Shown here piece after piece: positions 26,554 to 35,252 of a stretch of DNA of 64,000 bases (within the stretch, counting starts at the first letter, position 1; each line of letters opens with the position of its first letter). The notes below the pieces were generated by a model. That model was not told where the DNA came from, did not search any database, and worked only from the letters and a program-made list of their open reading frames with translations. The position numbers and the translations under genes are program-made. Source of the stretch: M3007 sp031425035 (GTDB lineage Bacteria; Bacteroidota; Bacteroidia; Chitinophagales; Saprospiraceae); NCBI GenBank assembly GCA_031425035.1, contig JANPIN010000070.1, positions 19,233-83,232 of the forward strand, written 5' to 3'.

Positions 26554-27480
26554 CTATTTGGGCGCCTGATCGCCGCTTTTTTTGCTCAGGCTGAAAAAGT
26601 AGTTGATCCCGCCAGAAATCGTGGTGCTTTGACCGACGTTGCGGCCGCTCAACACCTGGCTGTAACTGGCGGAAATACCCAACTGCCTGGTCACGTAGTA
26701 TTTGGCGAACACACCCGCCGCAGTCCACTGCATTTTATTGGTTAAAAACGGCGCGCTGTTATAGCGGATGTCGTCGCCGGTGAGACCGGTGGAACGCTCG
26801 CCCCATACTTCCGCCTGTAGGCGGCTGTTGATAAATCCAAGCCGCGCGGAACCGTCCATGACGTTGGGTACAGGCACCGTGCTGCCGTAGTACAATTGAT
26901 CATCAAAGAGGTAGGCCTCCCCGTCAATGTCGGCATTGGAGCGCCAGGTATGGCCGCCCTGCAGGGTAATGTACAGGCCCATATCGGCGGTGTAGTTCAA
27001 AATACCGCGCAGTGAAGCCGTTTTGGACTGCGCACCGATGCTGAAGGGTTGAAAATCAGGCACATACTTGGTGATCGGTGTGGATAGTCCACCGGTCACC
27101 TGCACCTTGAACCGACCGGCCAGCGCCTCTTTTTGCAGCACCTGGTACTTCACGAAAAGCATCAGGTCCTGAATGCCATGCTGGCCTTCCAGGTAGCTGT
27201 CGCTGTCGGTCCAGACATAGGGCAGGCCCAGCATTACGTTCAGGCGATCGGTGATCCCGTAGTTGCCCATGAGCAGGACATTGCTGCTGGTGACCGTACC
27301 CAAATTGGAGTTGGAGCGTTTGGTTTCGCCCTCCCAGTATTCATCCCAGCTGCCCTGGGTATACTGTCCGAGAATACAAAGTTGATGTTTTGGCATCATC
27401 AGCGCGTCGTTGGGCGACTGCGCCAGGGCAGTTTGCCAGACGGCCGCACAGAGGGCCAACAGGATGTAAATTTTGCGCAT
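26554..27480 (-). CDS. Outer membrane beta-barrel protein (transporter-like)
   Basis: 308 residues with a signal peptide (MRKIYILLALCAAVWQTALAQ). The rest is made of alternating strand patterns: LLMGNYGITDRLNVMLGLPYVW, VTGGLSTPITKY, LYITLQGGHTWRS, AAGVFAKYYVTRQLGISASYSQV and TISGGINYFFSL. This resembles barrel proteins annotated as phenol-degradation MetA-like or generic transporters. No ligand can be inferred. It is first in an operon with the PAP2-like lipoprotein. A weak -7 box (GATATTTG on the minus strand, near 27521-27530) lies upstream. The gap 27481-27660 holds no gene. Confidence 0.75.
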   Translation of the reverse strand: MRKIYILLALCAAVWQTALAQSPNDALMMPKHQLCILGQYTQGSWDEYWEGETKRSNSNLGTVTSSNVLLMGNYGITDRLNVMLGLPYVWTDSDSYLEGQHGIQDLMLFVKYQVLQKEALAGRFKVQVTGGLSTPITKYVPDFQPFSIGAQSKTASLRGILNYTADMGLYITLQGGHTWRSNADIDGEAYLFDDQLYYGSTVPVPNVMDGSARLGFINSRLQAEVWGERSTGLTGDDIRYNSAPFLTNKMQWTAAGVFAKYYVTRQLGISASYSQVLSGRNVGQSTTISGGINYFFSLSKKSGDQAPK

Positions 27481-27660
27481 TGCTTGCTCGATAAGTAGTG
27501 ATTATGAATTGAATGTGCGCAAATATCGCCAAGATGGCCCTGACGCCTATGACGGGAGGGATTAGAATTGTCTTAGAAATGGGCGCAGCAGATCATCACC
27601 CGGTGATCCGGCTTGCTTTAATGAATGTTAAATTTTGGAAAAACAGTGGCCGGCAAGACC

Positions 27661-28248
27661 TTACCTCGCTTCCAACCCGAACATCGCTTCCTCCACCAAC
27701 TGGCATAAAATATGGCCGATCAGAATATGCGCTTCCTGGATGCGCGGCGTATCGCTGGAAGGCACGTTGAGTAAAATATCGCAGCGTTTGGCCATTTCAC
27801 CGCCGGTCGTGCCGGTAAAACCGACCACGACCATCCCCTGATCGCGGGCTCTGGCAATGGCTTTTAAAATATTGGGCGAATTCCCGGAGGTACTAAAGGC
27901 CACCAGCACGTCGCCGGGCCGGCCGGCCGCTTCGGTCATGCGGGCGAATATTTCCTCAAAACCGTAGTCGTTGCCCACCGCCGTCACGTAGGAGGAATTT
28001 ACGCTCAAAGCCTCGGCATACAAGGGCGGCCGATTGGTATAAAAACGGCCCGAAAGCTCGGCGGCTAAATGCTGGGCATCGGCTGCGCTGCCACCATTTC
28101 CACAAAAAAGGACTTTACCGCCGTTGCGGAAGGTCGTAATCCAGGCCTGGGCAGCCTGTTCTATTTTATCAAAAAAACCGGGATCGTCGAGGATCGCCTG
28201 TTTCACGGAAATGCTGCTACGCAGGCTGTGTTGGATAATATGGTGCAT
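27661..28248 (-). CDS. gmhA: Phosphoheptose isomerase (sedoheptulose 7-phosphate isomerase)
   Basis: A 195-residue SIS-domain enzyme converting sedoheptulose 7-phosphate to glycero-manno-heptose 7-phosphate, the first step of heptose supply for LPS core or other glycans. The family motifs are clear: GKVLFCGNGGSAADAQHLAAELSGRF, TSGNSPNILKAI, and the metal and active-site helix RIQEAHILIGHILCQLVE. Length is as expected. No other heptose genes are adjacent. Confidence 0.93.
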   Translation of the reverse strand: MHHIIQHSLRSSISVKQAILDDPGFFDKIEQAAQAWITTFRNGGKVLFCGNGGSAADAQHLAAELSGRFYTNRPPLYAEALSVNSSYVTAVGNDYGFEEIFARMTEAAGRPGDVLVAFSTSGNSPNILKAIARARDQGMVVVGFTGTTGGEMAKRCDILLNVPSSDTPRIQEAHILIGHILCQLVEEAMFGLEAR

Positions 28249-28367
28249 AGGATGAGCTTGGATATAGGTTTAGCGGGTTTAGTTGGCTTCGGGCTACGTT
28301 CAGCAGTGATCCAAATTTGTTCGCCCTACGCATGTGCATTCCGTTTCGTCGTGCTCCGTCGTGGTGT

Positions 28368-28572
28368 TTAAAATTAATGACTATCGGGATGTAGGAAACA
28401 TGAGCGAACTACTCCATTTAACTTCTGCATCCAAGTAAGTTTTCTTTGTGTGCTTTGTGTCCTTTGTGGTACGAAATCTTCACAACGCATCATTTTACCA
28501 CATAGAGCACAAAGCACACAAAGAAAATCCAACCATCCTTTGTTTCCTATATCCCGATAGTCAATTAAAATT
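28368..28572. repeat. About 205-bp nested palindrome between gmhA and the isoprenoid enzyme gene
   Basis: The outer arms are TGACTATCGGGATGTAGGAA (from 28378) and TTCCTATATCCCGATAGTCA (to 28563), with one mismatch. The inner arms are TTTTCTTTGTGTGCTTTGTG (from 28440) and CACAAAGCACACAAAGAAAA (to 28527), extended by GTGGTA/TACCAC at the centre. The loop is about 25 bases. The 322-base gap contains no gene. Confidence 0.8.
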
Positions 28573-29545
28573 ATTTCCCGCGCAAAAACTGTTTGACGGC
28601 CCGCCAGCGAAAATCGGCGCGTTCCATATCCACCACCATCAGGGCGCGGTCATGAACGGGCAAAGTTCCGTGCATTTTTTGCAAATCCGCATAGTGCCGC
28701 AGGCAAAGGCGGGTAATAGTGACCAGATAATACACCGACGACCAGGCCAGACGACCATGTAAACGAGGCGCCAACTGGTAAAAAGCGCTGTGTACGACTT
28801 CCACCTGGGCTTCAAATAAATGCTGCAGTTCGGCCACCTGCTGCGCTCCGCCGAGACGGGTAGCCAGCGTGCACACGCCCGCCTGCTGATCGTGCCAAAG
28901 GTCGAAAATATCGTCGCAAAACTGGATCAGGTAGCCAAACTGGTACAAGGCCGCCTGCTCCTCCGTGGACAGTGAATGGGCCAGCACCCGCCGGAACAGC
29001 AGCACGGAGTAACCGCCTTTATCGGCCGTAATTTTTTCTAAATCCTTGATTTCCAATGTATTATTACCCATTTGCCGGCCGGCCGTTTCCACGTTGAAAA
29101 CCCCGTGCATGAAGGTTTTGAACTGTTCTACATCCTCTGCGGGAAGTTCTCGATAAAGCTGCTGCAGAAAATGCAGGGCCAATCCCCGGTCATCGGCGGT
29201 CTGGCCATAGGTTTCCGGATTATCCTGCCAAAGCTGAGCGCCGTCGTCCTGCTGGCGAAAGGCGTCCACTAAATCGTCGAAGAAATAGGCCAGGGCGGCG
29301 AGCCGGGTGAACAGGCGTTTTTCCAGGCGGCGGCGGGGATAACCGCGCAGGGTACAGAGCACCACGCTGAGGTAGGTCGTCCCGTAGAAATAATGCTGTA
29401 AACGCCGTTTTTCCTTGGACGTCAAGGGGTTAGGTTCTGGCAAATCCAGGATTTGCAGCGCCCGAAAACGGAAAAACCAGGCCGCCTGCACAAAGGCCAG
29501 CAGCAGCCAGAGGGTCGCCGGGACCAGATGGAGCAGTGCGGGCAT
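28571..29545 (-). CDS. Class I isoprenoid biosynthesis (terpenoid synthase fold) enzyme
   Basis: A 324-residue protein with an N-terminal hydrophobic segment (LLHLVPATLWLLLAFVQAAWFF), then a helical domain. Two aspartate-rich motifs, YFFDDLVDAF and FCDDIFDLWHD, sit where the two DDxxD magnesium-diphosphate sites of prenyl synthases and squalene/phytoene synthase-like proteins lie. It should act on an isoprenyl diphosphate at the membrane, but the product is unknown. It starts eight bases after the rlmB stop and is probably co-transcribed with it. Confidence 0.75.
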   Translation of the reverse strand: MPALLHLVPATLWLLLAFVQAAWFFRFRALQILDLPEPNPLTSKEKRRLQHYFYGTTYLSVVLCTLRGYPRRRLEKRLFTRLAALAYFFDDLVDAFRQQDDGAQLWQDNPETYGQTADDRGLALHFLQQLYRELPAEDVEQFKTFMHGVFNVETAGRQMGNNTLEIKDLEKITADKGGYSVLLFRRVLAHSLSTEEQAALYQFGYLIQFCDDIFDLWHDQQAGVCTLATRLGGAQQVAELQHLFEAQVEVVHSAFYQLAPRLHGRLAWSSVYYLVTITRLCLRHYADLQKMHGTLPVHDRALMVVDMERADFRWRAVKQFLRGK

Positions 29546-29553
29546 GGCAGAAA

Positions 29554-30294
29554 CTATAGTCCCCGCTGCCGCATCGCCTCGTATAGCACGATGCCGGTTG
29601 CGACGCTCACGTTAAAGGAATCGAAGTCGGTGGCCTGCGGAATACGCACCACGGCGTCGGACATTTTCAGCAGTTTCGGGTGTACGCCGTCGCCTTCGGA
29701 ACCCATGAGAATGGCGGTCGGCTGGTTAAAATCGGCTTTGAACACGGGGATGGACTGGTCGGTCAGCGCCGTCGCGATCACCTGCACGCCCATTTCCTGC
29801 AAATACTCGACGGTGGAAAACAGGCTTTTCACCCGGCAGATCTGGATGCGGGCCAGGGCGCCGGCGGAGGCTTTCATGGCTTCTTCATTGGTGGGCGCCG
29901 ATCCGGCCTGCGGTACGATCACGGCCTGGGCGCCGGCACATTCCGCCGAGCGGCAGATAGCGCCGAAATTGCGCACGTCGGTGATGCTATCCAGCAGGAC
30001 CAGCAGCGGGTTTTCGCCTTTTTCGAAAATGAAAGGCAGGATATTTTCCAGGGCCTGAAACTCGACCAGCGACAGATAAGCGACCACGCCCTGGTGGTTC
30101 CCTTTCACCATTTTATTCATTTTATCGCGGGGCACGACCACGAGCGGCACGTTGAAATCCCGGGTCAGGTGGCGGATCTCTTTTTCCATTTCGCCACGAA
30201 TACCCTGCTGGAAAAACACTTTTTCCACCGGTTTGCCGGCACGGATGGCCTCTACAACGGGATGATGACCATAAATCAGGTTGGTTTCGGACAC
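29554..30294 (-). CDS. rlmB: 23S rRNA (guanosine-2251)-2'-O-methyltransferase, TrmH/SpoU family
   Basis: 246 residues starting at a GTG (MSETNLIYGHHPVVEAI), which matches the family start exactly. It methylates a P-loop guanosine of 23S rRNA, or a closely related RNA site. The SPOUT knot motifs are present: LLVLLDSITDVRNFGAICRSAECAGA (motif 1), ILMGSEGDGVHPKLLKMSD (motif 2) and RIPQATDFDSFNVSVATGIVLYE (motif 3). An N-terminal RNA-binding domain precedes them. A TACCTTTG -7 box lies 35 bases upstream on the minus strand. Confidence 0.92.
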   Translation of the reverse strand: MSETNLIYGHHPVVEAIRAGKPVEKVFFQQGIRGEMEKEIRHLTRDFNVPLVVVPRDKMNKMVKGNHQGVVAYLSLVEFQALENILPFIFEKGENPLLVLLDSITDVRNFGAICRSAECAGAQAVIVPQAGSAPTNEEAMKASAGALARIQICRVKSLFSTVEYLQEMGVQVIATALTDQSIPVFKADFNQPTAILMGSEGDGVHPKLLKMSDAVVRIPQATDFDSFNVSVATGIVLYEAMRQRGL

Positions 30295-30329
30295 AGGAAC
30301 AGGCTTGGCTACGGTGAAAAATTGGACGG

Positions 30330-30337
30330 CAAAGGTA
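30330..30337 (-). promoter_or_regulatory. Candidate -7 box of rlmB (TACCTTTG on the minus strand)
   Basis: An exact TAnnTTTG match, 35 bases before the GTG start. It lies back-to-back with the promoter of the rightward operon. Confidence 0.5.
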
Positions 30338-30364
30338 CCCGTGATTTTTTGCGGGGAAATAAAT

Positions 30365-30395
30365 TTTTCAAAAGTGGGAAAGGAGAGTAGCTTTG
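30365..30395 (+). promoter_or_regulatory. Candidate promoter of the membrane protein/regulator pair
   Basis: A T-rich -33 region (30365-30368) and TAGCTTTG (30388-30395, exact TAnnTTTG) are 19 bases apart. The start codon at 30425 is 29 bases on. Confidence 0.5.
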
Positions 30396-30424
30396 TGGTT
30401 CAAAGAACTTTTGCATACCTCTCT

Positions 30425-31075
30425 ATGAGCAATCCACAACAACAACTCGAGCACCTCGCTGAAATGCGCGCCCTGATGGAACGCAGCACGCGTTTTCTCA
30501 GTCTGAGCGGACTCTCCGGCGTCTGGGCGGGCTTCTGTGCTTTGGCCGGCGTGGCCGTCGTGTATACCTACCTGGAAATGACGCCTTTTGCTGCCGCCGG
30601 CAAGTATTTCTATTACGACCAGGCCATTCGCACGCAAAAATGGGGCTTATCCTTCGAGTGGGTGTTCCTGCTTTTAGGGCTGGGTATCCTGACGGCGGCG
30701 CTGATCGGCGGCACTTTTTTCACCGCCCGCAAAGCCCGCCGGCGCGGAGAACGGGCCTGGGATGCGACTTCCCGGCGGCTGCTGGTGGCGATGGCCATTC
30801 CCCTGTTTACCGGCGGCATTTTCGGCATTACCCTGCTGTGGCGCGGTTACGTGAGTCTGCTGGCGCCGCTGACCCTCATTTTTTACGGCCTGGCGCTGGT
30901 CAACGGCAGTAAATACACGCTGCGTGACGTGGCTTACCTGGGTTTTTCGGAAATTGCGCTCGGTTTGCTGGGCGTCGTCTATCCGGGTTACGGCCTGGAG
31001 ATCTGGGCGCTCGGCTTCGGTGTGCTGCATATATTTTACGGGCTGTGGATGTACCAGCGTTACGACCGTGCTTAG
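30425..31075 (+). CDS. Uncharacterised multi-pass membrane protein, paired with a winged-helix regulator
   Basis: 216 residues from the ATG at 30425, directly downstream of a good -7 box; the upstream open frame overlaps the promoter. Six hydrophobic segments are visible, for example FLSLSGLSGVWAGFCALAGVAVVYTYL, WVFLLLGLGILTAALIGGTFF and LLVAMAIPLFTGGIFGITLLW. The opening LEHLAEMRALMERSTRFLSLSGLSG recurs in similar Bacteroidota proteins that precede a small winged-helix regulator, as here (four bases apart). No transport or enzyme motif is seen. It may be the target or sensor partner of that regulator. Confidence 0.75.
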   Translation: MSNPQQQLEHLAEMRALMERSTRFLSLSGLSGVWAGFCALAGVAVVYTYLEMTPFAAAGKYFYYDQAIRTQKWGLSFEWVFLLLGLGILTAALIGGTFFTARKARRRGERAWDATSRRLLVAMAIPLFTGGIFGITLLWRGYVSLLAPLTLIFYGLALVNGSKYTLRDVAYLGFSEIALGLLGVVYPGYGLEIWALGFGVLHIFYGLWMYQRYDRA

Positions 31076-31079
31076 TACC

Positions 31080-31382
31080 ATGAAAGATATTATTACCCAG
31101 CTCAATCCCGCTTTCGATCACCGCAACCGCCTGGGCATCATGTCCGTGCTGGCGGTGAACGACTGGGTGGAATACAGTACGCTCAAGGAACTGCTCAACC
31201 TCACCGACGGGAACCTCGCCAGCCACCTCAAACCACTGGAAAGCCAGGCGTATGTCACGGTGCGTAAACAATTCGTGGGCCGTAAACCCCAGACCACCTA
31301 CGCCGCCACGGATAAAGGCCGCGAAGCCTTCCGGATCCATCTGGATGCGCTGGAAGCGTTGTTGAAGCTGGGGAGGGAGTAG
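31080..31382 (+). CDS. Winged-helix transcriptional regulator (MarR/ArsR-like)
   Basis: A 100-residue DNA-binding protein. The recognition region reads RNRLGIMSVLAVNDWVEYSTLKELLNLTDGNLASHLKPLE, and the wing is YVTVRKQFVGRKPQTTYAATDKGREAF. Small single-domain regulators of this type in Bacteroidota usually sit behind a membrane protein gene in an operon, as here, and may control it. No metal-binding cysteines are present. A G-rich repeat begins at its stop codon. Confidence 0.88.
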   Translation: MKDIITQLNPAFDHRNRLGIMSVLAVNDWVEYSTLKELLNLTDGNLASHLKPLESQAYVTVRKQFVGRKPQTTYAATDKGREAFRIHLDALEALLKLGRE

Positions 31383-31428
31383 GGAGTTAGGAGGCAGGAG
31401 TTAGGAGGCAGGAGGCAGGAGGCAGCGG
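31370..31428 (+). repeat. G-rich GGAGGCAGGAG / GGAGTTAGGAG tandem tract
   Basis: Five or six purine-rich copies of GGAGTTAGGAGGCAGGAG start inside the stop region of the regulator gene. It resembles the tract at the mazG stop. The remaining gap to 31538 holds low-complexity CAAACCATCAAACCC sequence. Confidence 0.65.
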
Positions 31429-31538
31429 CGGGCTTGGGTACATTTTAAGGGGCTTTGGCGTTGATTAAGAAAGTAGTATGCAAACCATCAAACCCTTTCA
31501 AACCACTAAACTACCAATCACCCAATTAAGCAAACACT

Positions 31539-32267
31539 ATGTCCAGCCCTGTAAATTTTTTCCGCGACCGGCAACAGGCCCGTTTATTTCTCATGCTGAT
31601 GCTGGCTTCGGTTTGCTGCGGACTACTGGTCAGTGTTCGCCTCGCGTGGAACTGGCAGAACCTGCCGGAAGCCCGCAGTTGGCGCTCTTTTGTCGCGGCA
31701 AGGGGGGCAACTTACCTGTTTTTACTCTGGAATTTATTTTTGGCCTGGATCCCTTACCTAGCCGCCCTGCGGGTGGGCCAGTTGCAACGCCGCGCCGCAA
31801 GCCGGTTGCCGCAGATGCTGGGCCTGCTGGTCTGGCTGGCTTTTTTGCCCAATGCCCCCTACATCGTCACCGACTTCGTGCATTTCCGGCCGCTGGCGCC
31901 TATTCCGCTATGGTTCGATCTGGTGCTGCTTTTTGCCACCGCCAGCACGGGTTTACTGCTGGGTCTTCTCTCCTTGCATGAAACCCACTGGATCCTCCGG
32001 CGCTGGTTTTCCCATAGTTCCACCTGGCTACTGGTGCTGGGCGCGATAGGGCTGGCCGGCTTCGGCGTGTGGCTGGGTCGTTTTCAACGCTGGAACTCCT
32101 GGGACCTGGTGACGCGCCCCCATGACCTGCTGCGCGATATCGTCGCCACACTCTCCGAACGCCATGAATTGCTGCATGCAGCGGGTATTTCCGCGCTGTT
32201 ATCGGGCATTTTGCTGGTTGGTTACGGTATTTTATCCACGATGCTGGACCGGCCATCCGCGACCTGA
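31539..32267 (+). CDS. DUF1361 membrane protein
   Basis: A 242-residue integral membrane protein with six or seven hydrophobic segments. The DUF1361 core is recognisable: LFLLWNLFLAWIPYLAAL, VWLAFLPNAPYIVTDFVHF, IPLWFDLVLLFATASTGLLLGLLSLHET and GVWLGRFQRWNSWDL. The family has no assigned function. It appears to be a single gene after the regulator pair and before the sdh operon. The gap 32268-32504 is AT-rich and probably carries the sdhC promoter; TTTCTTTG at 32431-32438 is a one-mismatch -7 box. Confidence 0.8.
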   Translation: MSSPVNFFRDRQQARLFLMLMLASVCCGLLVSVRLAWNWQNLPEARSWRSFVAARGATYLFLLWNLFLAWIPYLAALRVGQLQRRAASRLPQMLGLLVWLAFLPNAPYIVTDFVHFRPLAPIPLWFDLVLLFATASTGLLLGLLSLHETHWILRRWFSHSSTWLLVLGAIGLAGFGVWLGRFQRWNSWDLVTRPHDLLRDIVATLSERHELLHAAGISALLSGILLVGYGILSTMLDRPSAT

Positions 32268-32504
32268 GAGGCTGTTTTAAAGCCCCTCTAAACCCGGCAA
32301 GTTTTTATTTCTTCTAAATAGCTTATACAAAAAAGCCTTTTTCAAACAGAAATTTGGTAGCCGGGTTATGTTTGGTAGTTTTGTTCCGCGAAAAAAGCAG
32401 GGGGACGGCTGTTTCCTGCCGGTAAGTTTCTTTCTTTGCGCATTCCGTTGCAAACGGTAAAATTTGAACAAAACGCATCAACTATAACTCAAGTAATTCG
32501 ACGC

Positions 32505-33194
32505 ATGGGCTGGCTCCTGAGATTCCTTAATTCTTCTATCGGGCAGAAAATAACAATGTCGCTGACGGGCCTCTTCCTGATGCTTTTTCTGGTCGTGCAC
32601 CTGGCAGGTAACCTACAGTTGCTGAACGACGACGGCGGGGAAGCCTTCAACGCCTACTCCTTTTTCATGACCCATAATCCGCTAATCAAGGTCATTTCCT
32701 ACGGCAACTATTTCTTCATTTTATACCACGCCTTCCGGGGTCTTTCCCTCTGGCAGCAAAACCGGGCCGCCCGGGGAGCCAATACCTACGCTGTTTACCA
32801 TACCCGTCGCAGCGAATCATCCTCGCGCAACATGGCCTGGTACGGCATCGTGATCCTCGTGTTCATCCTGCTGCACATGTGGCAGTTCTGGTTCCAGATG
32901 CACTTCGGCAGCCTGCCCGCCGTGGAAGTAGCCGCCTACGATCACCCGGTCAAAAACCTGTACATACCGGTCGTCGCCGCGTTTTCCAATATATACTACG
33001 TACTGTTTTACGTAGTTTCGATGGTCGTGATCGGTTTGCACCTGTGGCATGGCTTCTGGTCGTCGTTCCAGACGCTGGGCCTGAACCACCGCAAATACAC
33101 CCCGCTCATTCATGGAGCAGGTTACCTGTACTCCGTCGCCGTACCGCTCGGTTTTGCCATCATCCCATTGGTTATCTATTTTTCGAAAGCCTAA
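32505..33194 (+). CDS. sdhC: Succinate dehydrogenase/fumarate reductase cytochrome b subunit
   Basis: 229 residues from the ATG at 32505 (MGWLLRFLNSSIGQKITMSL), the usual start of the Bacteroidota b-type subunit. Five membrane helices are visible. Histidines suitable for two haems lie in LFLVVHLAGN, FILYHAFRGL, FILLHMWQFW and VVIGLHLWHGFWSSFQ. It anchors SdhA and SdhB to the inner membrane and passes electrons to menaquinone. sdhA follows after 75 bases. Confidence 0.93.
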   Translation: MGWLLRFLNSSIGQKITMSLTGLFLMLFLVVHLAGNLQLLNDDGGEAFNAYSFFMTHNPLIKVISYGNYFFILYHAFRGLSLWQQNRAARGANTYAVYHTRRSESSSRNMAWYGIVILVFILLHMWQFWFQMHFGSLPAVEVAAYDHPVKNLYIPVVAAFSNIYYVLFYVVSMVVIGLHLWHGFWSSFQTLGLNHRKYTPLIHGAGYLYSVAVPLGFAIIPLVIYFSKA

Positions 33195-33269
33195 GCCAAA
33201 ACCGCTCCCCGACTGTGCCTTAAACGCCCTGCGGGTAAATCATTACCAATAACTGTACACCTACAAAAT

Positions 33270-35213
33270 ATGGCAACGCTAACCGCCTCCGATTCTATAC
33301 TCCACTCCAAAACGCCCGTCGGCTCCATGGAGCAAAAGTGGGAAGACTACAAAGGCCACGTGCCGCTGGTCGCCCCGAATAACAAACGCCGCATCGACGT
33401 CATCGTCGTGGGTACGGGTCTGGCCGGTGCTTCCGCCGCCGCTTCGCTGGGCGAACTGGGTTATAATGTCAAGGCTTTTACCTTCCATGACAGCCCGCGC
33501 CGCGCCCACTCCATCGCGGCTCAGGGGGGTATTAACGCCGCCAAGAACTACCGCAACGACGGCGACTCGGTTTATCGCCTGTTTTACGATACCATCAAAG
33601 GCGGCGACTACCGGGCCCGCGAAGGCAATGTGCACCGCCTGGCGGAAGTTTCCAACCATATTATTGACCAGTGCGTCGCCCAGGGTGTGCCTTTTGCCCG
33701 CGAATACGGCGGCCTGCTGGATAATCGCTCTTTCGGTGGCACGCAGGTCAGCAGGACCTTTTACGCCCGCGGCCAAACCGGTCAGCAGCTGCTCATCGGC
33801 GCCTACCAGGCCCTGAGCCGCCAGGTGGAACTGGGTACCGTGAAAATGTATACCCGCCACGAAATGCTCGACGTGGTGACCGTGGACGGAAAATGCCGCG
33901 GCATTATCGTGCGTAACCTGATCACCGGCGAACTGGAGCGGCACGCTGCCCACGCCGTGGTCCTGTGCACGGGCGGTTACGGCAACGTGTTCTACCTGAG
34001 CACCAACGCCATGCTTTGCAACACGACCGCCACCTGGCGGGCACACCGGCAGGGCGCTTTTTTTGCCAATCCCTGCTACACGCAAATTCACCCGACCTGC
34101 ATTCCGGTGTCGGGCGACTACCAGTCCAAACTGACCCTGATGTCTGAATCGCTGCGTAATGACGGCCGCGTTTGGGTACCGAAAGAAGCGTCGGACCGGC
34201 TGAAAGATCCCCGCCAGATCCCGGAAGCGGAACGCGACTACTACCTCGAGCGCCGTTATCCGGCCTATGGCAACCTGGTGCCGCGCGACATTGCCAGCCG
34301 CGCCGCTAAAACGGTTTGCGATGAAGGCCGGGGCGTCGGTAAATCCGGCCTGGCCGTTTACCTCGATTTTGCCGATGCCATTAAACGCAAGGGCAAAGCC
34401 GCCGTGGAAGCCGCGTACGGTAACCTGTTCGAGATGTACGAAAAGATCACCGGCGACAACCCGTACGAATTGCCCATGCGCATTTACCCCGCCGTGCACT
34501 ACACCATGGGCGGCCTGTGGGTGGACTACGAACTGATGACCACGCTGCCGGGACTGTATGCCTGCGGGGAAGCCAATTTCAGCGACCACGGCGCTAACCG
34601 CCTGGGTGCTTCGGCGCTCATGCAGGGCCTGGCCGACGGTTATTTCGTGCTGCCTTACACCATCGGCTCTTATTTATCGGAAGAAATCCGGACGGGGGCT
34701 ATTTCTGCGGAAACCCCGGAATTTATAAACGCACAGCAGGAGGTACAAAACCGGCTGAACACGCTGCTCCAGGTGGGCGGCCAGCAAAGCGCGGAGAGTT
34801 TCCACCGCCGTTTGGGCAAAATCATGTGGGATAAATGTGGCATGGCCCGGAATGCCGCCGGTTTGCAGGAAGCTATTCTGGAGATCCGGGCACTGCGCGC
34901 GGAGTTCTGGAAAGACGTTTTTGTGCCGGGCACTAATAACGAATACAATCCTGAACTGGAAAAAGCCTGGCGGGTTTCCGATTTTCTGGAACTGGGCGAA
35001 CTGATGTGCCAGGATGCCCTGCAACGCGAGGAAAGCTGCGGCGGCCACTTCCGCGAAGAATACCAGACCCCGGAAGGCGAAGCGCTGCGCGATGACGAAA
35101 ACTTCATGTACGTTTCGGCCTGGGAATGGCAGGGCGAAAATGTGCCGCAACAACTGCATAAAGAGCCCCTGATCTATGAAGAAGTGAAAGTGAGCCAGCG
35201 GAGTTATAAGTAG
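33270..35213 (+). CDS. sdhA: Succinate dehydrogenase/fumarate reductase flavoprotein subunit
   Basis: A 647-residue FAD enzyme oxidising succinate to fumarate at the cytoplasmic face. The FAD-binding VVGTGLAGASAAASLGELGY is near residue 45. The flavin-linking region is RRAHSIAAQGGINAAKNY, where His should carry covalent FAD. The substrate-site segment HPTCIPVSGDY and LYACGEANFSDHGANRLGASALMQG are also present. It belongs to the long Bacteroidota-type SdhA. sdhB is not next: two secreted-protein genes lie between. Confidence 0.96.
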   Translation: MATLTASDSILHSKTPVGSMEQKWEDYKGHVPLVAPNNKRRIDVIVVGTGLAGASAAASLGELGYNVKAFTFHDSPRRAHSIAAQGGINAAKNYRNDGDSVYRLFYDTIKGGDYRAREGNVHRLAEVSNHIIDQCVAQGVPFAREYGGLLDNRSFGGTQVSRTFYARGQTGQQLLIGAYQALSRQVELGTVKMYTRHEMLDVVTVDGKCRGIIVRNLITGELERHAAHAVVLCTGGYGNVFYLSTNAMLCNTTATWRAHRQGAFFANPCYTQIHPTCIPVSGDYQSKLTLMSESLRNDGRVWVPKEASDRLKDPRQIPEAERDYYLERRYPAYGNLVPRDIASRAAKTVCDEGRGVGKSGLAVYLDFADAIKRKGKAAVEAAYGNLFEMYEKITGDNPYELPMRIYPAVHYTMGGLWVDYELMTTLPGLYACGEANFSDHGANRLGASALMQGLADGYFVLPYTIGSYLSEEIRTGAISAETPEFINAQQEVQNRLNTLLQVGGQQSAESFHRRLGKIMWDKCGMARNAAGLQEAILEIRALRAEFWKDVFVPGTNNEYNPELEKAWRVSDFLELGELMCQDALQREESCGGHFREEYQTPEGEALRDDENFMYVSAWEWQGENVPQQLHKEPLIYEEVKVSQRSYK

Positions 35214-35252
35214 GTGAAGACCGCTTAACCATCCCTTAAACTGTTGACTACC

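Noticed and set aside
33279..34589. 436-residue open frame antisense to sdhA
   Set aside because: sdhA is certain on the plus strand; the antisense frame has no recognisable motif.
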